The position numbers and the translations under genes were made by a program. A stretch of DNA of 64,000 nt, from assembly GCA_002708715.1 (NCBI GenBank), contig PAPB01000038.1:1-64000 (forward strand), written 5' to 3'. Positions 51,594 through 62,280 of the stretch are shown piece by piece. The stretch is from Fidelibacterota bacterium. Its GTDB lineage: Bacteria; Fidelibacterota; Marinisomatia; Marinisomatales; UBA1611. How positions within the stretch are numbered: the first letter of the stretch is position 1; each line of letters starts with the position of its first letter. The notes under the pieces were generated by a model, which was given only the letters and a program-made list of their open reading frames with translations, did not search any database and had not been told where the DNA came from.

Positions 51594-51743
51594 ATGACAA
51601 AAAAAACTGTTAATATATTTTTTATCATTCTTGGGTTTATAATCATAACTATTTCAACACAAAAACTTTTATTACTCCCCCTTATCATTGGTTTAATTGC
51701 AACCATACAAGGCATCTTGGGGTTTTTAAAAAATGATAAATAG
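51594..51743 (+). CDS. Small two-helix membrane protein (49 aa), not in ORF track
   Basis: Translated by hand: MTKKTVNIFFIILGFIIITISTQKLLLLPLIIGLIATIQGILGFLKNDK*; overlaps the next gene start at 51733. Confidence 0.55.
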   Translation: MTKKTVNIFFIILGFIIITISTQKLLLLPLIIGLIATIQGILGFLKNDK

Positions 51744-52278
51744 ATTATCAATTTTTAGTGTATTATTTCTAAGTCTTACAGGGCTCTACTCCCAAAAAGA
51801 GTATAACATAATATCTCTAGAAAAAATTGAAGGTATTTATAAAATACATGGAAAAGAAAAATTACCAAAACATGTAAAAGTATATAAGATAGAAAAAAAC
51901 AAAAAAAGATATCTAGGTAAATTACTGGATGGGAAAAAAAGTGGGCCTTGGATAGAGGTTTACCATGACTTGCGTATTCTTGTTGAAAACTACACAGATG
52001 GGAAATTAGATGGGCCAATAAGTTTATTTTATAAAAATGGACAAAAAGAATGGAGATATAACTATGCTAAAGGTATATTAAATGGCACTTATAATCGATG
52101 GTATGAAAATGGGCAGAAAGCCATTGATGGATATTTCGAAGGTGGTCAACCAATTGGTATTTGGGCCTGGTGGGATGAAACTGGTAAGTTTTTAAAAAAA
52201 CAAAAATATCCACAAAAAAAATATGGAATCACAAAAAACCATAATCAATACACTGATAAAATAGATATATACAATTAA
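51733..52278 (+). CDS. MORN/YwqK-like repeat protein, exported
   Basis: ORF; repeats of LDGKKSGPWIEVYHDL, DGKLDGPISLFYKNGQKEW, GILNGTYNRWYENGQK, GQPIGIWAWWDETG. Confidence 0.8.
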   Translation: MINRLSIFSVLFLSLTGLYSQKEYNIISLEKIEGIYKIHGKEKLPKHVKVYKIEKNKKRYLGKLLDGKKSGPWIEVYHDLRILVENYTDGKLDGPISLFYKNGQKEWRYNYAKGILNGTYNRWYENGQKAIDGYFEGGQPIGIWAWWDETGKFLKKQKYPQKKYGITKNHNQYTDKIDIYN

Positions 52279-52344
52279 TATTCTTTGAAAAGTATATGCT
52301 ATAAAAAATTTGGATTTATTATTTAGATTTATACAGAAAAAATT

Positions 52345-52566
52345 TTGAAAATTGATAGAGGATATGCTAAAATGAAAAAATATCGCAAACTGAAAAACGG
52401 TGAATCGGTAGATGAACTTGAAAAAGCTATTGAACTAATTATAAAAACAAAATGTCCAACAAAATGGGTAATACTAGACCTCGAGACAGGTCAAAAATAC
52501 CGAGCAAATGGTAACACAGAAATAGGAAAAATGTTTACACCAATAGAGACTTCTTATGAAAAATAA
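52345..52566 (+). CDS. Small hypothetical protein (non-ATG start in track; ATG at 52372 more likely)
   Basis: 73-aa ORF immediately upstream of and overlapping the aminotransferase. Confidence 0.5.
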   Translation: MKIDRGYAKMKKYRKLKNGESVDELEKAIELIIKTKCPTKWVILDLETGQKYRANGNTEIGKMFTPIETSYEK

Positions 52567-53749
52567 CAATGACTTTCTTACCCATGTACCTCCAATGGGT
52601 ATTTACGAAACCTTATACGCATTTCAGAATTCTTATGGATCATATATGGGAGAAAAAGGAACTCACCCTTGGAGTCAAGGTTTTCCCCTAACTACTCAAA
52701 TCCCTGGCGGACCTGAGATGCCAATATCTATACCAATTAACTCAGATGATCTTAAATATCCAAAAGCATGGGGACAACCAGATCTTCGTCAAACAATAGC
52801 TGAATATTATAATTATTACTATGGATCATCTATAGATTATGAAAATGTTATGATATTTGCTGGTGGAAGACCTGGGTTAACTGCTTTACTAATGTTCCTC
52901 CAATCAGATATTGAGATACAAATAGCATCTACTGAATATACACCATACTACGATATGCTTAATTTATTGAATCGAGATTATCGTTTAGTTGATAGTACAA
53001 TCGAAAACAAATTCTATCCTACTTCAGATCAATATCTTGGAAATAATAATAAACGCAAACTTATATTATTAAGCAACCCTTGTAATCCTACTGGAAAAAC
53101 TAGAAAAGGAGAAGAATTAAAAGAACTAATTAGAAAATCTGAAGAATCTGATAATGGAGTTCTATTTGATGAAGCATATGAATTTTTTCATACTCCACCA
53201 ATCAGTTCCTTACAATATGTAAAGGATATCAATAATTCTAATATATTTATTTCTGGAGCCGCAACCAAAGGGTTACAAGCACCTGGTATACGAATTGGCT
53301 GGGTTGTTGCAGCAAAAAAATACATCGAAATTCTTGGTAATTTTTCTTCTTTTGGTATGGGTGGTGTATCACGACCATCGCAACTATATGCAATGAAATT
53401 ATTTGATAAAAGCAGAATTGAATTATCAAGAAATAGCGTACCTCGATTCTATGATGAACAACGTCAAAAATATGGAAAACGTTTTTTGGAAATAGGCTTA
53501 GAAATATTTTCTGGTGATGGTGGATTTTATCATTGGTGTAAACTTCCAAATGACCTTACAGCAGAACAATTAAATGAACGATTATTCAAAAAAGGAGCTG
53601 CAATACTAAAGGGAACGGATTGTGATATGCACAGGCTTGGAAAGCATTCTCATCTTAAACACTTTTTTAGATTCTCTTTTGGCCCTCTTCTACCTGAATC
53701 ATTTAATACTGATATTAAAATATTAACTGAAGTTCTCAATTTTAATTAG
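52556..53749 (+). CDS. PLP-dependent class I/II aminotransferase
   Basis: ORF; PDLRQTIAEYYNYYYG, SNPCNPTGKTRKGEELKELI, SGAATKGLQAPGIRIGWVVA. Confidence 0.9.
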   Translation: MKNNNDFLTHVPPMGIYETLYAFQNSYGSYMGEKGTHPWSQGFPLTTQIPGGPEMPISIPINSDDLKYPKAWGQPDLRQTIAEYYNYYYGSSIDYENVMIFAGGRPGLTALLMFLQSDIEIQIASTEYTPYYDMLNLLNRDYRLVDSTIENKFYPTSDQYLGNNNKRKLILLSNPCNPTGKTRKGEELKELIRKSEESDNGVLFDEAYEFFHTPPISSLQYVKDINNSNIFISGAATKGLQAPGIRIGWVVAAKKYIEILGNFSSFGMGGVSRPSQLYAMKLFDKSRIELSRNSVPRFYDEQRQKYGKRFLEIGLEIFSGDGGFYHWCKLPNDLTAEQLNERLFKKGAAILKGTDCDMHRLGKHSHLKHFFRFSFGPLLPESFNTDIKILTEVLNFN

Positions 53750-53835
53750 CTTCGTATTGGGTTTATTATAATTTATTTTTATTCCTTCTAACTTAATTCT
53801 TACCTTATCTTTCATGATAATGTATTTAGCTTATT

Positions 53836-54642
53836 ATGGGTAAAATTAAAGATCAATTAAGAAAAATAATCTTTGGTACAGAAACCTTAAGTGGACGACT
53901 ATTTGATATTTTACTGATTATCGCAATCATTTCAAGTGTATTAATAGTAATGCTTGATAGTGTTTTAGAATATCATAATGCCTATGGTAATATTTTTTTA
54001 AAAGCTGAATGGATCTTCACTATTTTATTCACGATTGAATATTTAACTAGAATATATTGTATCAGATTGCCATCAAGTTACATATTTAGTTTTTTTGGAA
54101 TCATTGATTTCTTAGCAATTTTACCAACATACATAAGTCTTATAATTCCTGGAGCAGCAGTTTTTTCTGTAATACGGATATTGCGTGTTCTCCGTGTGTT
54201 TAGAGTATTAAAATTAGTTCAATTTATGGGAGAAGCAGAACTCCTTAAAAAAGCGATGATTGCAAGTAAAAGAAAAATATTTGTTTATTTATTTTTCTTA
54301 TTGAATTTGGTGATTGTATTGGGATCAATCATGTACTTAATTGAAGGTGAAAAATCAGGATTTGATAGTATTCCAAGAAGTATTTATTGGGCAATTGTTA
54401 CACTTACAACTGTTGGCTATGGTGATATTTCACCTACAACAAATCTCGGTCAATTCATTGCTGCCATTATTATGATTATGGGATATTCCATCATAGCTGT
54501 TCCAACAGGTATTGTTACATCTTCTATGAACTTTACCAAGGATGGATACAGGAAAACATGTATAATATGTAATGATGATAGACAAACGAGACTTGCAAAA
54601 TTTTGTAATAAATGTGGTGCTAAAATGCCCGAGGAAAGCTAA
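53836..54642 (+). CDS. Voltage-gated-type ion channel with C-terminal zinc ribbon
   Basis: ORF; S4-like VIRILRVLRVFRVLKLV, selectivity filter TLTTVGYGDISP, C-terminal CIICNDDRQTRLAKFCNKCGAKM. Confidence 0.92.
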   Translation: MGKIKDQLRKIIFGTETLSGRLFDILLIIAIISSVLIVMLDSVLEYHNAYGNIFLKAEWIFTILFTIEYLTRIYCIRLPSSYIFSFFGIIDFLAILPTYISLIIPGAAVFSVIRILRVLRVFRVLKLVQFMGEAELLKKAMIASKRKIFVYLFFLLNLVIVLGSIMYLIEGEKSGFDSIPRSIYWAIVTLTTVGYGDISPTTNLGQFIAAIIMIMGYSIIAVPTGIVTSSMNFTKDGYRKTCIICNDDRQTRLAKFCNKCGAKMPEES

Positions 54643-54647
54643 TATTT

Positions 54648-55229
54648 TTGTCTTACAATCCAAATAGAAAACCAATAAATCAATCTAGAGTTCCAAACTT
54701 AGAGATGAATGATAAATGGATCATCCAATTTTTAAAACAGATCCAAGTTGGACATTTTGTAACCTTAGATAAAAATCAACCGTTTATTAACCCTACATCT
54801 TTTTGGTATAGCTCTGAACATCATGAAATATATTTTCATTCTAATGCATATGGAAGAATGCGTTATAATGCTGAAAAAGAATCAAAAGCAAGTTTTGAAT
54901 GTTTTAAATCTGGAAAGCTGTTACCATCTAACCTAGCACTGGAGATGAGTTTCCAATACGAATGTGTTATCGCATTTGGAACGATCAGAATTGTTACTAA
55001 AATGAATGAAAAAAAAGAAATCTTAAATGGACTACTTAAAAAATATTTTGGTGATATGAAACCAAATAAAGATTATAGAGCAATTACAAATGAAGAATTA
55101 AAACAAACTTCAGTATATCGATTTAAAGTTAAAAATTGGAGTGGAAAAAGAAATTGGGAAGAAAAAGCAGAACAGGCAGAAAATAATGAATGGCCTGATC
55201 TTAATCCTAAATGGTTTGACTTTTATTAA
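54648..55229 (+). CDS. Pyridoxamine 5'-phosphate oxidase-family (flavin split-barrel) protein
   Basis: ORF with non-ATG start; LKQIQVGHFVTLDKNQPFINPTSFWYSSEHHEIYFHSNAYGRMRYNAEKESKASFECF. Confidence 0.8.
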   Translation: MSYNPNRKPINQSRVPNLEMNDKWIIQFLKQIQVGHFVTLDKNQPFINPTSFWYSSEHHEIYFHSNAYGRMRYNAEKESKASFECFKSGKLLPSNLALEMSFQYECVIAFGTIRIVTKMNEKKEILNGLLKKYFGDMKPNKDYRAITNEELKQTSVYRFKVKNWSGKRNWEEKAEQAENNEWPDLNPKWFDFY

Positions 55230-56713
55230 AAATATTTTTTCCATGGTTCACTAGATTCTGGCCAACGTGCAGTCACTTTTTTCAAATTAGTCCAAAATCT
55301 TACACCACTCTCTCCAGTTATATCACCATGACCATACTTTGATTCGTTCCAACCACCAAAACTATATGGTTCCCGAGGAACTGGGACACCTATGTTAATC
55401 CCAACCATTCCCGCAGATGATAAATCAGATATGGATTTTGCAACCTCACCAGAAGTAGTAAATACCGCTGCTGCATTTCCATAAGGATTTTTATTCTCAA
55501 TTTTCATAGCATTGTCTAATGTATCTGTTCGAATAATAGATAATACAGGTCCAAATATCTCTTCCTTTGCACATGGCCAATCCGGATCTACATTATCTAA
55601 TATTGTAGTACCCAACCAATACCCATCTTCATAACCATTTGGTGGTTTTACATTTCGACCATCAATTAGTATTTTTGCACCCATTTTTTCTGCTTCATCA
55701 ATATATCCTATGATTCGGTCAAGTGCCACCTTACTAATTATAGTTCCCATATCTTTACCTAAAACAAAAGTTTTAGCTTCATCAATTAATTGATCAATAA
55801 TCGGATCAATATCTGCCACACCTACGGCAACACTTGCCGCCATACACCTCTGTCCAGCACTGCCCATTGAGCTTGCTAAAAGACCTTTGGCTGTTGAATT
55901 TAAATCAGCATCTGGAACTACAATCATATGATTTTTTGCTCCTCCTAAACAAAGAGCACGTTTTCCCAATGATGTTGATCTAGTATAAACAATTTTTGCA
56001 ATTTTTGAAGAGCCCACAAATGCAACTGCTTTTATTTCAGGATGATCACAAATTCCTTCTACAATTTCACGAGAACCATTCACAATCTGAAATACGCCAT
56101 CTGGCAACCCTGCGCTTTTAAGATATTCTGCCATCTTTAAAGCTGCAAGAGGAGTCTGCTCTGATGGTTTTAAAATAAAACAATTTCCACTTGTAATCGC
56201 CAAAGGAATCATCCATAAAGGAACCATAGCAGGAAAATTAAATGGAGTAATCCCAGCAACAATCCCAAGTGGCTCATGTGTCATAGTACATGTAATTCCA
56301 TCTGCCACATGAGATGAATCACCTCCCAAAATAGCAGGAAGGGATGTTGCAAATTCTACTACCTCTTTACCACGCATGATACTTCCTTTAGCATCTGCGA
56401 TAGTTTTTCCATTATCCAAGGCTATTAACTGAGCAAGCTCATCTATATTTTTTTCTAAAATAAATTTAAACTGAAACATTACCTCAGAACGATCACGGAT
56501 ATTCATTTTTGACCATTTTGGAAATATTTTTTTTGCCTGATCAACTGCTAGATTTAAATCATCAATGTTTGAATCAGGAACTGTACAAATCTCTTTCCCA
56601 AAGTATGGGGATATAACTGATAGGTATTTAGTAGAACTAGACTCCTGATACCTATTAGCAATCCAATTTTTTTGTACTCCAAAATTCTGATATTTTATCA
56701 TATCTTTATTCAT
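55226..56713 (-). CDS. mmsA: CoA-acylating methylmalonate/malonate-semialdehyde dehydrogenase
   Basis: ORF; GIVAGITPFNFPAMVPLWMIPLAI, GSAGQRCMAASVAVGV, YSFGGWNESKYGHGDITGESGVRFWTNLKKVTARW. Confidence 0.9.
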   Translation of the reverse strand: MNKDMIKYQNFGVQKNWIANRYQESSSTKYLSVISPYFGKEICTVPDSNIDDLNLAVDQAKKIFPKWSKMNIRDRSEVMFQFKFILEKNIDELAQLIALDNGKTIADAKGSIMRGKEVVEFATSLPAILGGDSSHVADGITCTMTHEPLGIVAGITPFNFPAMVPLWMIPLAITSGNCFILKPSEQTPLAALKMAEYLKSAGLPDGVFQIVNGSREIVEGICDHPEIKAVAFVGSSKIAKIVYTRSTSLGKRALCLGGAKNHMIVVPDADLNSTAKGLLASSMGSAGQRCMAASVAVGVADIDPIIDQLIDEAKTFVLGKDMGTIISKVALDRIIGYIDEAEKMGAKILIDGRNVKPPNGYEDGYWLGTTILDNVDPDWPCAKEEIFGPVLSIIRTDTLDNAMKIENKNPYGNAAAVFTTSGEVAKSISDLSSAGMVGINIGVPVPREPYSFGGWNESKYGHGDITGESGVRFWTNLKKVTARWPESSEPWKKYF

Positions 56714-56719
56714 TCCTTT

Positions 56720-57985
56720 TTAAGCATTTATCAAAGCATCAGAAAGAATTTTGACACTCTGATTTAATTCATCTTTTCCAATATTTAGAGGCATTAAAGT
56801 ACGGATAATATTCCCATAGGTTCCGGCAGTGATCATAATAAGCCCTTTCTCTAATGCATATCGATGGATACGTGAGGTACGTTCTTTATCAGCCTCTCCA
56901 TTATTTGGATTAATAATAACTATCCCCTGCATCGCACCCAAACCACGAACACCACCAATCCATGGGCATTGATCTTTAATACTATTAATATTTTTACATA
57001 TAATACTTCCAATAAATAATGATCGCTCGGGTAAATTTTCCTCTTCCATCACATCAAGTACTGCCAGTGCAGCTGCACAGGCAACAGGATTACCACCATA
57101 AGTACCTCCGATTCCTCCAACATGAGCAGCGTCCATTATAACACTCTTGCCAATAACAGCACTCAGAGGCAATCCACCTGCAATAGACTTCGCCAAAGTA
57201 AAAATATCTGCTTCAACCCCAAACTGCTCCATAGCAAATAAAGTGCCCGTCCTTCCAAAACCTGTCTGCACTTCATCAGCCACCATTAAAATCGAATATT
57301 TATCACAAAATTTTCTTATAGAAACCATAGCCTCTTTAGAAACAGGTATAAATCCGCCTTCACCTGCTACTGGTTCAATCACTAAACAAGCTATAGTGTT
57401 AGGATCAAATTTTAAATTTGATAAATCTAATTTTTTTTCAGGAAAATCTAATCGATAAATATTTTTTACAAAAGGACCAAACCCTTTTTTATAAGGATCT
57501 TCCTTGTATGTCATTGACATAGTCATCTGCGTTCTTCCATGAAAACCATGTGAAAAAACGAGAACACCATTCCTTCTTGTATAAGATTTAGATATTTTAA
57601 CGGCATTTTCTACAGCTTCTGCACCAGAATTAAAAAAAGCAGCTTTACAAGAATCAGTAATGGGGACTAAGTCCGATAATCGTTTTGCAAGTTTAATATA
57701 TAGCTCATACGGAGCAACTGTAAAACAAGGATGAATAAATTGTGTGATTTGTTTTTTTATAGCTCCAAGAATTTGAGGATGAGAGTGACCTACATTCATT
57801 GTACCTATTCCACCTGCAAAGTCAATAAACACATTCCCATCTACATCTATTAAATTTGAACCCTCTGCTTTATCTATATAGACACCGCACACTGATCCAT
57901 GTCCATTTGCAACACTTTTGGAGCGACGACTTGTAAGTTCTAAGGACTTTGGTCCTGGGATATCAGTTTTTATCTGGGCTTTCAC
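56720..57985 (-). CDS. 4-aminobutyrate aminotransferase-like class III aminotransferase
   Basis: ORF; DFAGGIGTMNVGHSHPQI, FFNSGAEAVENAVKISKSYT, VADEVQTGFGRTGTLFAMEQFGVEADIFTLAKSIAGGLPLSAVIG. Confidence 0.9.
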   Translation of the reverse strand: MKAQIKTDIPGPKSLELTSRRSKSVANGHGSVCGVYIDKAEGSNLIDVDGNVFIDFAGGIGTMNVGHSHPQILGAIKKQITQFIHPCFTVAPYELYIKLAKRLSDLVPITDSCKAAFFNSGAEAVENAVKISKSYTRRNGVLVFSHGFHGRTQMTMSMTYKEDPYKKGFGPFVKNIYRLDFPEKKLDLSNLKFDPNTIACLVIEPVAGEGGFIPVSKEAMVSIRKFCDKYSILMVADEVQTGFGRTGTLFAMEQFGVEADIFTLAKSIAGGLPLSAVIGKSVIMDAAHVGGIGGTYGGNPVACAAALAVLDVMEEENLPERSLFIGSIICKNINSIKDQCPWIGGVRGLGAMQGIVIINPNNGEADKERTSRIHRYALEKGLIMITAGTYGNIIRTLMPLNIGKDELNQSVKILSDALINA

Positions 57986-57987
57986 CT

Positions 57988-59469
57988 TTACGTTTTTCTA
58001 CCTTCATCTAAGTCATAGGGGAACCAGTAGTCTTTTTTTCTAATTTGATAATCAATTAAAATATGCTTTGGCTCTCTAAACTCATCTAAACCTTCTATAC
58101 CTAGTTCTCTCCCACCTCCCGACATTTTCATCCCTCCAAAAGGTGCGGCCTCATTATCAGTTAATGGATCATTTATCCAAAATGATCCAGCCTTAATATC
58201 ATCAGCAGCTGTTAGCGCTTTTTCCATATCATTTGTATAAATATTACATCCAAGTCCATAAACAGAATTATTTGCCAGTTCAATAGCTTCTTCTAATGTT
58301 TTGATTTTTTGGATTGGTATTATTGGTCCAAATGTCTCAACGTTCATCATTTCCATTTGACTATCAATATTATCAAATACGGTTGGCTGAAAAAAATATC
58401 CTTTATCAAATTGATCTGGACGATCTCCGCCACATAATAGTCTTGCACCTTCTATCTTAGCATTTTTCACTTTAGCAATAGATTTTTGCAACTGCAATTG
58501 GGATACCATCGGTCCCATATCTGTTTTCCCATTCATCGGATCTCCAAGACGTACTTTTTTAGCTTCTTCCACAACAGCATCAATAAAATCATCTGCAATT
58601 GTTTCCATAACATAAACTCTCTCTAAAGAAGTACATACTTGACCAGCATTAAGAAGTCCTCCCCAAGTTGTTCCTTTGGCTGCAATTTGGATATCTACAT
58701 CATCACATATAATAATAGGATCATTACCACCCAATTCTAAGCTTGTCTTCTTCAATTGAGTTGCTGCCATTGAAGCTATTTTTTTTCCTGTCTCCACAGA
58801 ACCAGTAAAAGCAATAACTCTTGTATCTGGATGTTCTACGAGTGCAGCACCAACTTCACCTGATCCTGCAATCATATTTATAATTCCGTTTGGTAAGTGG
58901 TCACAACATTTTTCCAGCCAAATCATAATCGATAAAGGAGTAATCTCAGAAGGTTTCACTACAACTGTATTCCCAGCAGCCAGAGCTGGTGCTACTTTCC
59001 ACGCCATTAATAGTAGAGGGTAATTCCAAGGGACGATACATCCTACCACACCATAAGATTCCTTCACTACCATACTCATAGACCTAGGTGTAACAGGAGC
59101 AACAACGCGACCACGTTGGTCCCTGCCAATCTCTGAATAATACTCAAAAATAGAAGCAATCCATTCAATCTCATCTAAGCATTCAATAAGAGGTTTTCCA
59201 CTCTCAGCAGTAATAGTTTCTGCAATTTCACGGTCATGATTTCGACTCTTTACTGCTACCTCTCTCAAAAGATCTCGCATTTCTAATGAACCCAATATCT
59301 TCCAATTTTTCCAAGCATTTTTTGCCGCTTTTACCGCTCTATCAACATCACGGATCGAACTCTTTGGTACTTGGGCAATAGTTTCTTCTGTAAATGGGTT
59401 TTCCACTGAAAATATTTCACCATTTCGAGCATCTACCCATTCATTATTAATATAGTTTTTAGTTATCAT
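57988..59469 (-). CDS. NAD(P)-dependent aldehyde dehydrogenase (paralogue 2)
   Basis: ORF; IVPWNYPLLLMAWKVAPALAAGNTVVVKPSE, LELGGNDPIIICDD, LNAGQVCTSLERVYV. Confidence 0.93.
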   Translation of the reverse strand: MITKNYINNEWVDARNGEIFSVENPFTEETIAQVPKSSIRDVDRAVKAAKNAWKNWKILGSLEMRDLLREVAVKSRNHDREIAETITAESGKPLIECLDEIEWIASIFEYYSEIGRDQRGRVVAPVTPRSMSMVVKESYGVVGCIVPWNYPLLLMAWKVAPALAAGNTVVVKPSEITPLSIMIWLEKCCDHLPNGIINMIAGSGEVGAALVEHPDTRVIAFTGSVETGKKIASMAATQLKKTSLELGGNDPIIICDDVDIQIAAKGTTWGGLLNAGQVCTSLERVYVMETIADDFIDAVVEEAKKVRLGDPMNGKTDMGPMVSQLQLQKSIAKVKNAKIEGARLLCGGDRPDQFDKGYFFQPTVFDNIDSQMEMMNVETFGPIIPIQKIKTLEEAIELANNSVYGLGCNIYTNDMEKALTAADDIKAGSFWINDPLTDNEAAPFGGMKMSGGGRELGIEGLDEFREPKHILIDYQIRKKDYWFPYDLDEGRKT

Positions 59470-59499
59470 TTTATTTTTCTATTTTTAAAAAATTTAATG

Positions 59500-60813
59500 T
59501 TAATTCTTTGGAATAATCTTTTTTAAACAATCAACAATCTGATCAATATGTTCCTTTTGTGCAATAAGTGGTGGTGACAAAGCAATTATATCTCCAGTAA
59601 AACGTAACAATATATTTTCATCATGAAATCCAGTTTCAAACACATCATAACCTCTTGCACCAATTTGATTGTCCCTTGATGACATTTCAACACCGCCAAC
59701 AAATCCAAGATTTCTAATATCAATCACATGTTCCGTCCCTTTTAGTGAATGCAGTGCACTTTCCCAGTAAGGAGCTAAGTCCTGCGCTCTTTGGAATAAA
59801 TTTTCCTCTGAATATACATCAAGAGTTGCAATCAAAGCTGAAGCCGCTAGAGGATGTGCCGAATATGTATAGCCGTGAAATAAGTCAATTATTTTTGGAT
59901 CACCATTCTGATACATATCATAAATGTCTTTTTTAACAATAACCGCACCCATGGGTACTGTTCCACTAGTCAAGCCTTTAGCACAAGTAATGATATCTGG
60001 TATAACATTAAAATACTGCGATGCAAAAGGAGTCCCCAATCTACCAAAACCAGTAATGACTTCATCAAATATAAGTAAAATATCATACTCCGTACATATT
60101 TCTCGAATCCGTTCCAAATAACCTGTTGGGGGTATTAAAACACCAGTTGATCCAGCCAAAGGCTCTGTAATAAATGCAGCGATTCTATCAGCTCCATATT
60201 TTTCAATAATTCGTAATAAATCATCCGCTAATTCACCACCCCATTCAGGTTTACCTCTGCTAAATGCATTTTTTTCAAGATTATGTGTTGTCACTATATG
60301 ATCCACATCATTTAGTAAAGAAAAATGTTTTTTATTCAAAGGAAGTCCTCCAACAGATATTCCACCAAATCCAACACCGTGATATGCTCTCTCACGTCCA
60401 ACTAAAAATGTTTTATCTTTTTTATCTCTAAGTTGCTGATATCCTAAAGCAATTTTTAATGCAGTGTCAACAGACTCAGAACCCGAGTTAGTAAAGAATA
60501 CATACTGAAAATCATTTGAAGGAGAAAATTCTAACAACTTTTCTGCAGCTTTAAATCCTAAAGGATGTCCCATTTGAAAAGATGGTGCATAATCTAATTT
60601 CCCAGCCTGCTTTTGAATAGCTTGAACAATTTTTGGATGATTGTGGCCAGCATTGCAACACCATAAACCTGATGTCGCATCTAATACCGATGTACCATCC
60701 ATCTTTTTATAGTATATACCTTTCGCTTCATTCATTAATCTAGGTTTTGCCTTAAAAGCTCGATTAGCTGAAAATGGCATCCATAGATTTTCTAAATTTT
60801 GATAATCTTTCAT
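59500..60813 (-). CDS. Class III aminotransferase, omega-amino acid:pyruvate (beta-alanine) type
   Basis: ORF in track begins at 60861; MKDYQNLENLWMPFSANRAF start at 60813 clears the upstream gene. ATSGLWCCNAGHNHPKIVQAI, FDEVITGFGRLGTPFASQYF, CAKGLTSGTVPMGAVIV. Confidence 0.87.
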   Translation of the reverse strand: MKDYQNLENLWMPFSANRAFKAKPRLMNEAKGIYYKKMDGTSVLDATSGLWCCNAGHNHPKIVQAIQKQAGKLDYAPSFQMGHPLGFKAAEKLLEFSPSNDFQYVFFTNSGSESVDTALKIALGYQQLRDKKDKTFLVGRERAYHGVGFGGISVGGLPLNKKHFSLLNDVDHIVTTHNLEKNAFSRGKPEWGGELADDLLRIIEKYGADRIAAFITEPLAGSTGVLIPPTGYLERIREICTEYDILLIFDEVITGFGRLGTPFASQYFNVIPDIITCAKGLTSGTVPMGAVIVKKDIYDMYQNGDPKIIDLFHGYTYSAHPLAASALIATLDVYSEENLFQRAQDLAPYWESALHSLKGTEHVIDIRNLGFVGGVEMSSRDNQIGARGYDVFETGFHDENILLRFTGDIIALSPPLIAQKEHIDQIVDCLKKIIPKN

Positions 60814-60823
60814 ATCGCCTACG

Positions 60824-62278
60824 TTAAAACCACCAACTTTTTTTAGAATGATCATAATCAATATAAATATGTTTTGCTTCTCTGAATTCTTCTAAAGCCT
60901 CAATCCCATGTTCACGACCAATACCAGACTGTTTCATTCCTCCAAATGGAGCCGCAATATTTTCCATGAGCGGATTATTAATACAAACTGTACCTGATTT
61001 TATTTTATCTGCAGCAGTTAAAGCACGTTCAATATCTTTAGTAAATATCGTACACCCTAAACCATATTTTGTAGAATTTGCCATATCAATTGCTTCATTT
61101 AATGAGCCTACTTTTTGAACTGGTATTACAGGGCTAAATGATTCCTCAGTAACAATCTCCATATCAGATGTGATTTTGTCAAAGACTGTAGGCGAAAAAA
61201 AATAACCTCTTTCAAATTCCTCAGGACGATTTCCACCTGTTAAAAGACGTGCACCTTGTTCTTTTGCAAGATTCACTTTTTTTATAGTATTATTTAACTG
61301 TACCTCTGATGCCATTGGTCCAACATCTGTATTCTTATCCATTGGATCACCTAGTTTCACCTTTTTGGCTTCTTCAACTAGAGCTTCTGTAAAATTATCT
61401 GCGATACTATCATATACATAAACACGTTCTATAGATGTACAAACTTGCCCTGAATTCACAAAGCCACCCCAAGAGGCACCTTTTGCCGCTACACTTATAT
61501 CAGCATCATCACAAATAATTACAGGATCTTTTCCACCTAGCTCAAGAGAGACTTTTTTTAAATTATCTGCCGCTAGCCTTGCTATTCGCTTCCCAGTTTT
61601 AACAGATCCAGTAAAAGTAATAATAGGAACTGAAGGGTGTTTTACTATTTCCTCGCCCGCTTCAGAACCATACCCTGTAACAACGTTTAATACCCCAGGA
61701 GGCATTATGTCACTTACGACATCTGCCCAATGCAATAAAGATAAAGAAGTGACCTCGCTAGGTTTCATAATAATTGTATTGCCTGCAGCCAGAGCTGGAG
61801 CCAACTTCCAACCCATTAGGGACAATGGGTAATTCCATGGAATAATACATCCTACTACTCCATAAGGTTCATACCGAACCAAAGACATAGATTTTTTTTC
61901 AACAGGAGAAACAATTCTACCAACTTGGTCTCTTGCAAGTTCACTATAATACTGTAGATACTCAGAAAGATCTTCAATTTCTGTCATCGCATCTTTAATG
62001 GGTTTACCCATTTCTGATGAAATTGTTTTGGCTAATGAATCAGCATGATCTAAAGATCTTTGAGCGAGGTCTTGAAGAAAATCACGACGGTCCCCTGCAG
62101 TCATTGAGCCCCAATCTTTAAAAGCTTTTTGCGCTACTTCCACTGCTTTATTAACATCACTTTTACCAGATGCTGGGACTTTTGCTATAACTTTTTCTGT
62201 ATACGGATTAAAGACTTCAAAAGTTTTACCAGAATCAGCATCCGACCATTCATTATTAATAAAATTTTTATAATTCAT
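60824..62278 (-). CDS. NAD(P)-dependent aldehyde dehydrogenase (paralogue 1)
   Basis: ORF; IIPWNYPLSLMGWKLAPALAAGNTIIMKPSE, LELGGKDPVIICDDAD, VNSGQVCTSIERVYV. Confidence 0.93.
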   Translation of the reverse strand: MNYKNFINNEWSDADSGKTFEVFNPYTEKVIAKVPASGKSDVNKAVEVAQKAFKDWGSMTAGDRRDFLQDLAQRSLDHADSLAKTISSEMGKPIKDAMTEIEDLSEYLQYYSELARDQVGRIVSPVEKKSMSLVRYEPYGVVGCIIPWNYPLSLMGWKLAPALAAGNTIIMKPSEVTSLSLLHWADVVSDIMPPGVLNVVTGYGSEAGEEIVKHPSVPIITFTGSVKTGKRIARLAADNLKKVSLELGGKDPVIICDDADISVAAKGASWGGFVNSGQVCTSIERVYVYDSIADNFTEALVEEAKKVKLGDPMDKNTDVGPMASEVQLNNTIKKVNLAKEQGARLLTGGNRPEEFERGYFFSPTVFDKITSDMEIVTEESFSPVIPVQKVGSLNEAIDMANSTKYGLGCTIFTKDIERALTAADKIKSGTVCINNPLMENIAAPFGGMKQSGIGREHGIEALEEFREAKHIYIDYDHSKKSWWF

Positions 62279-62280
62279 TT

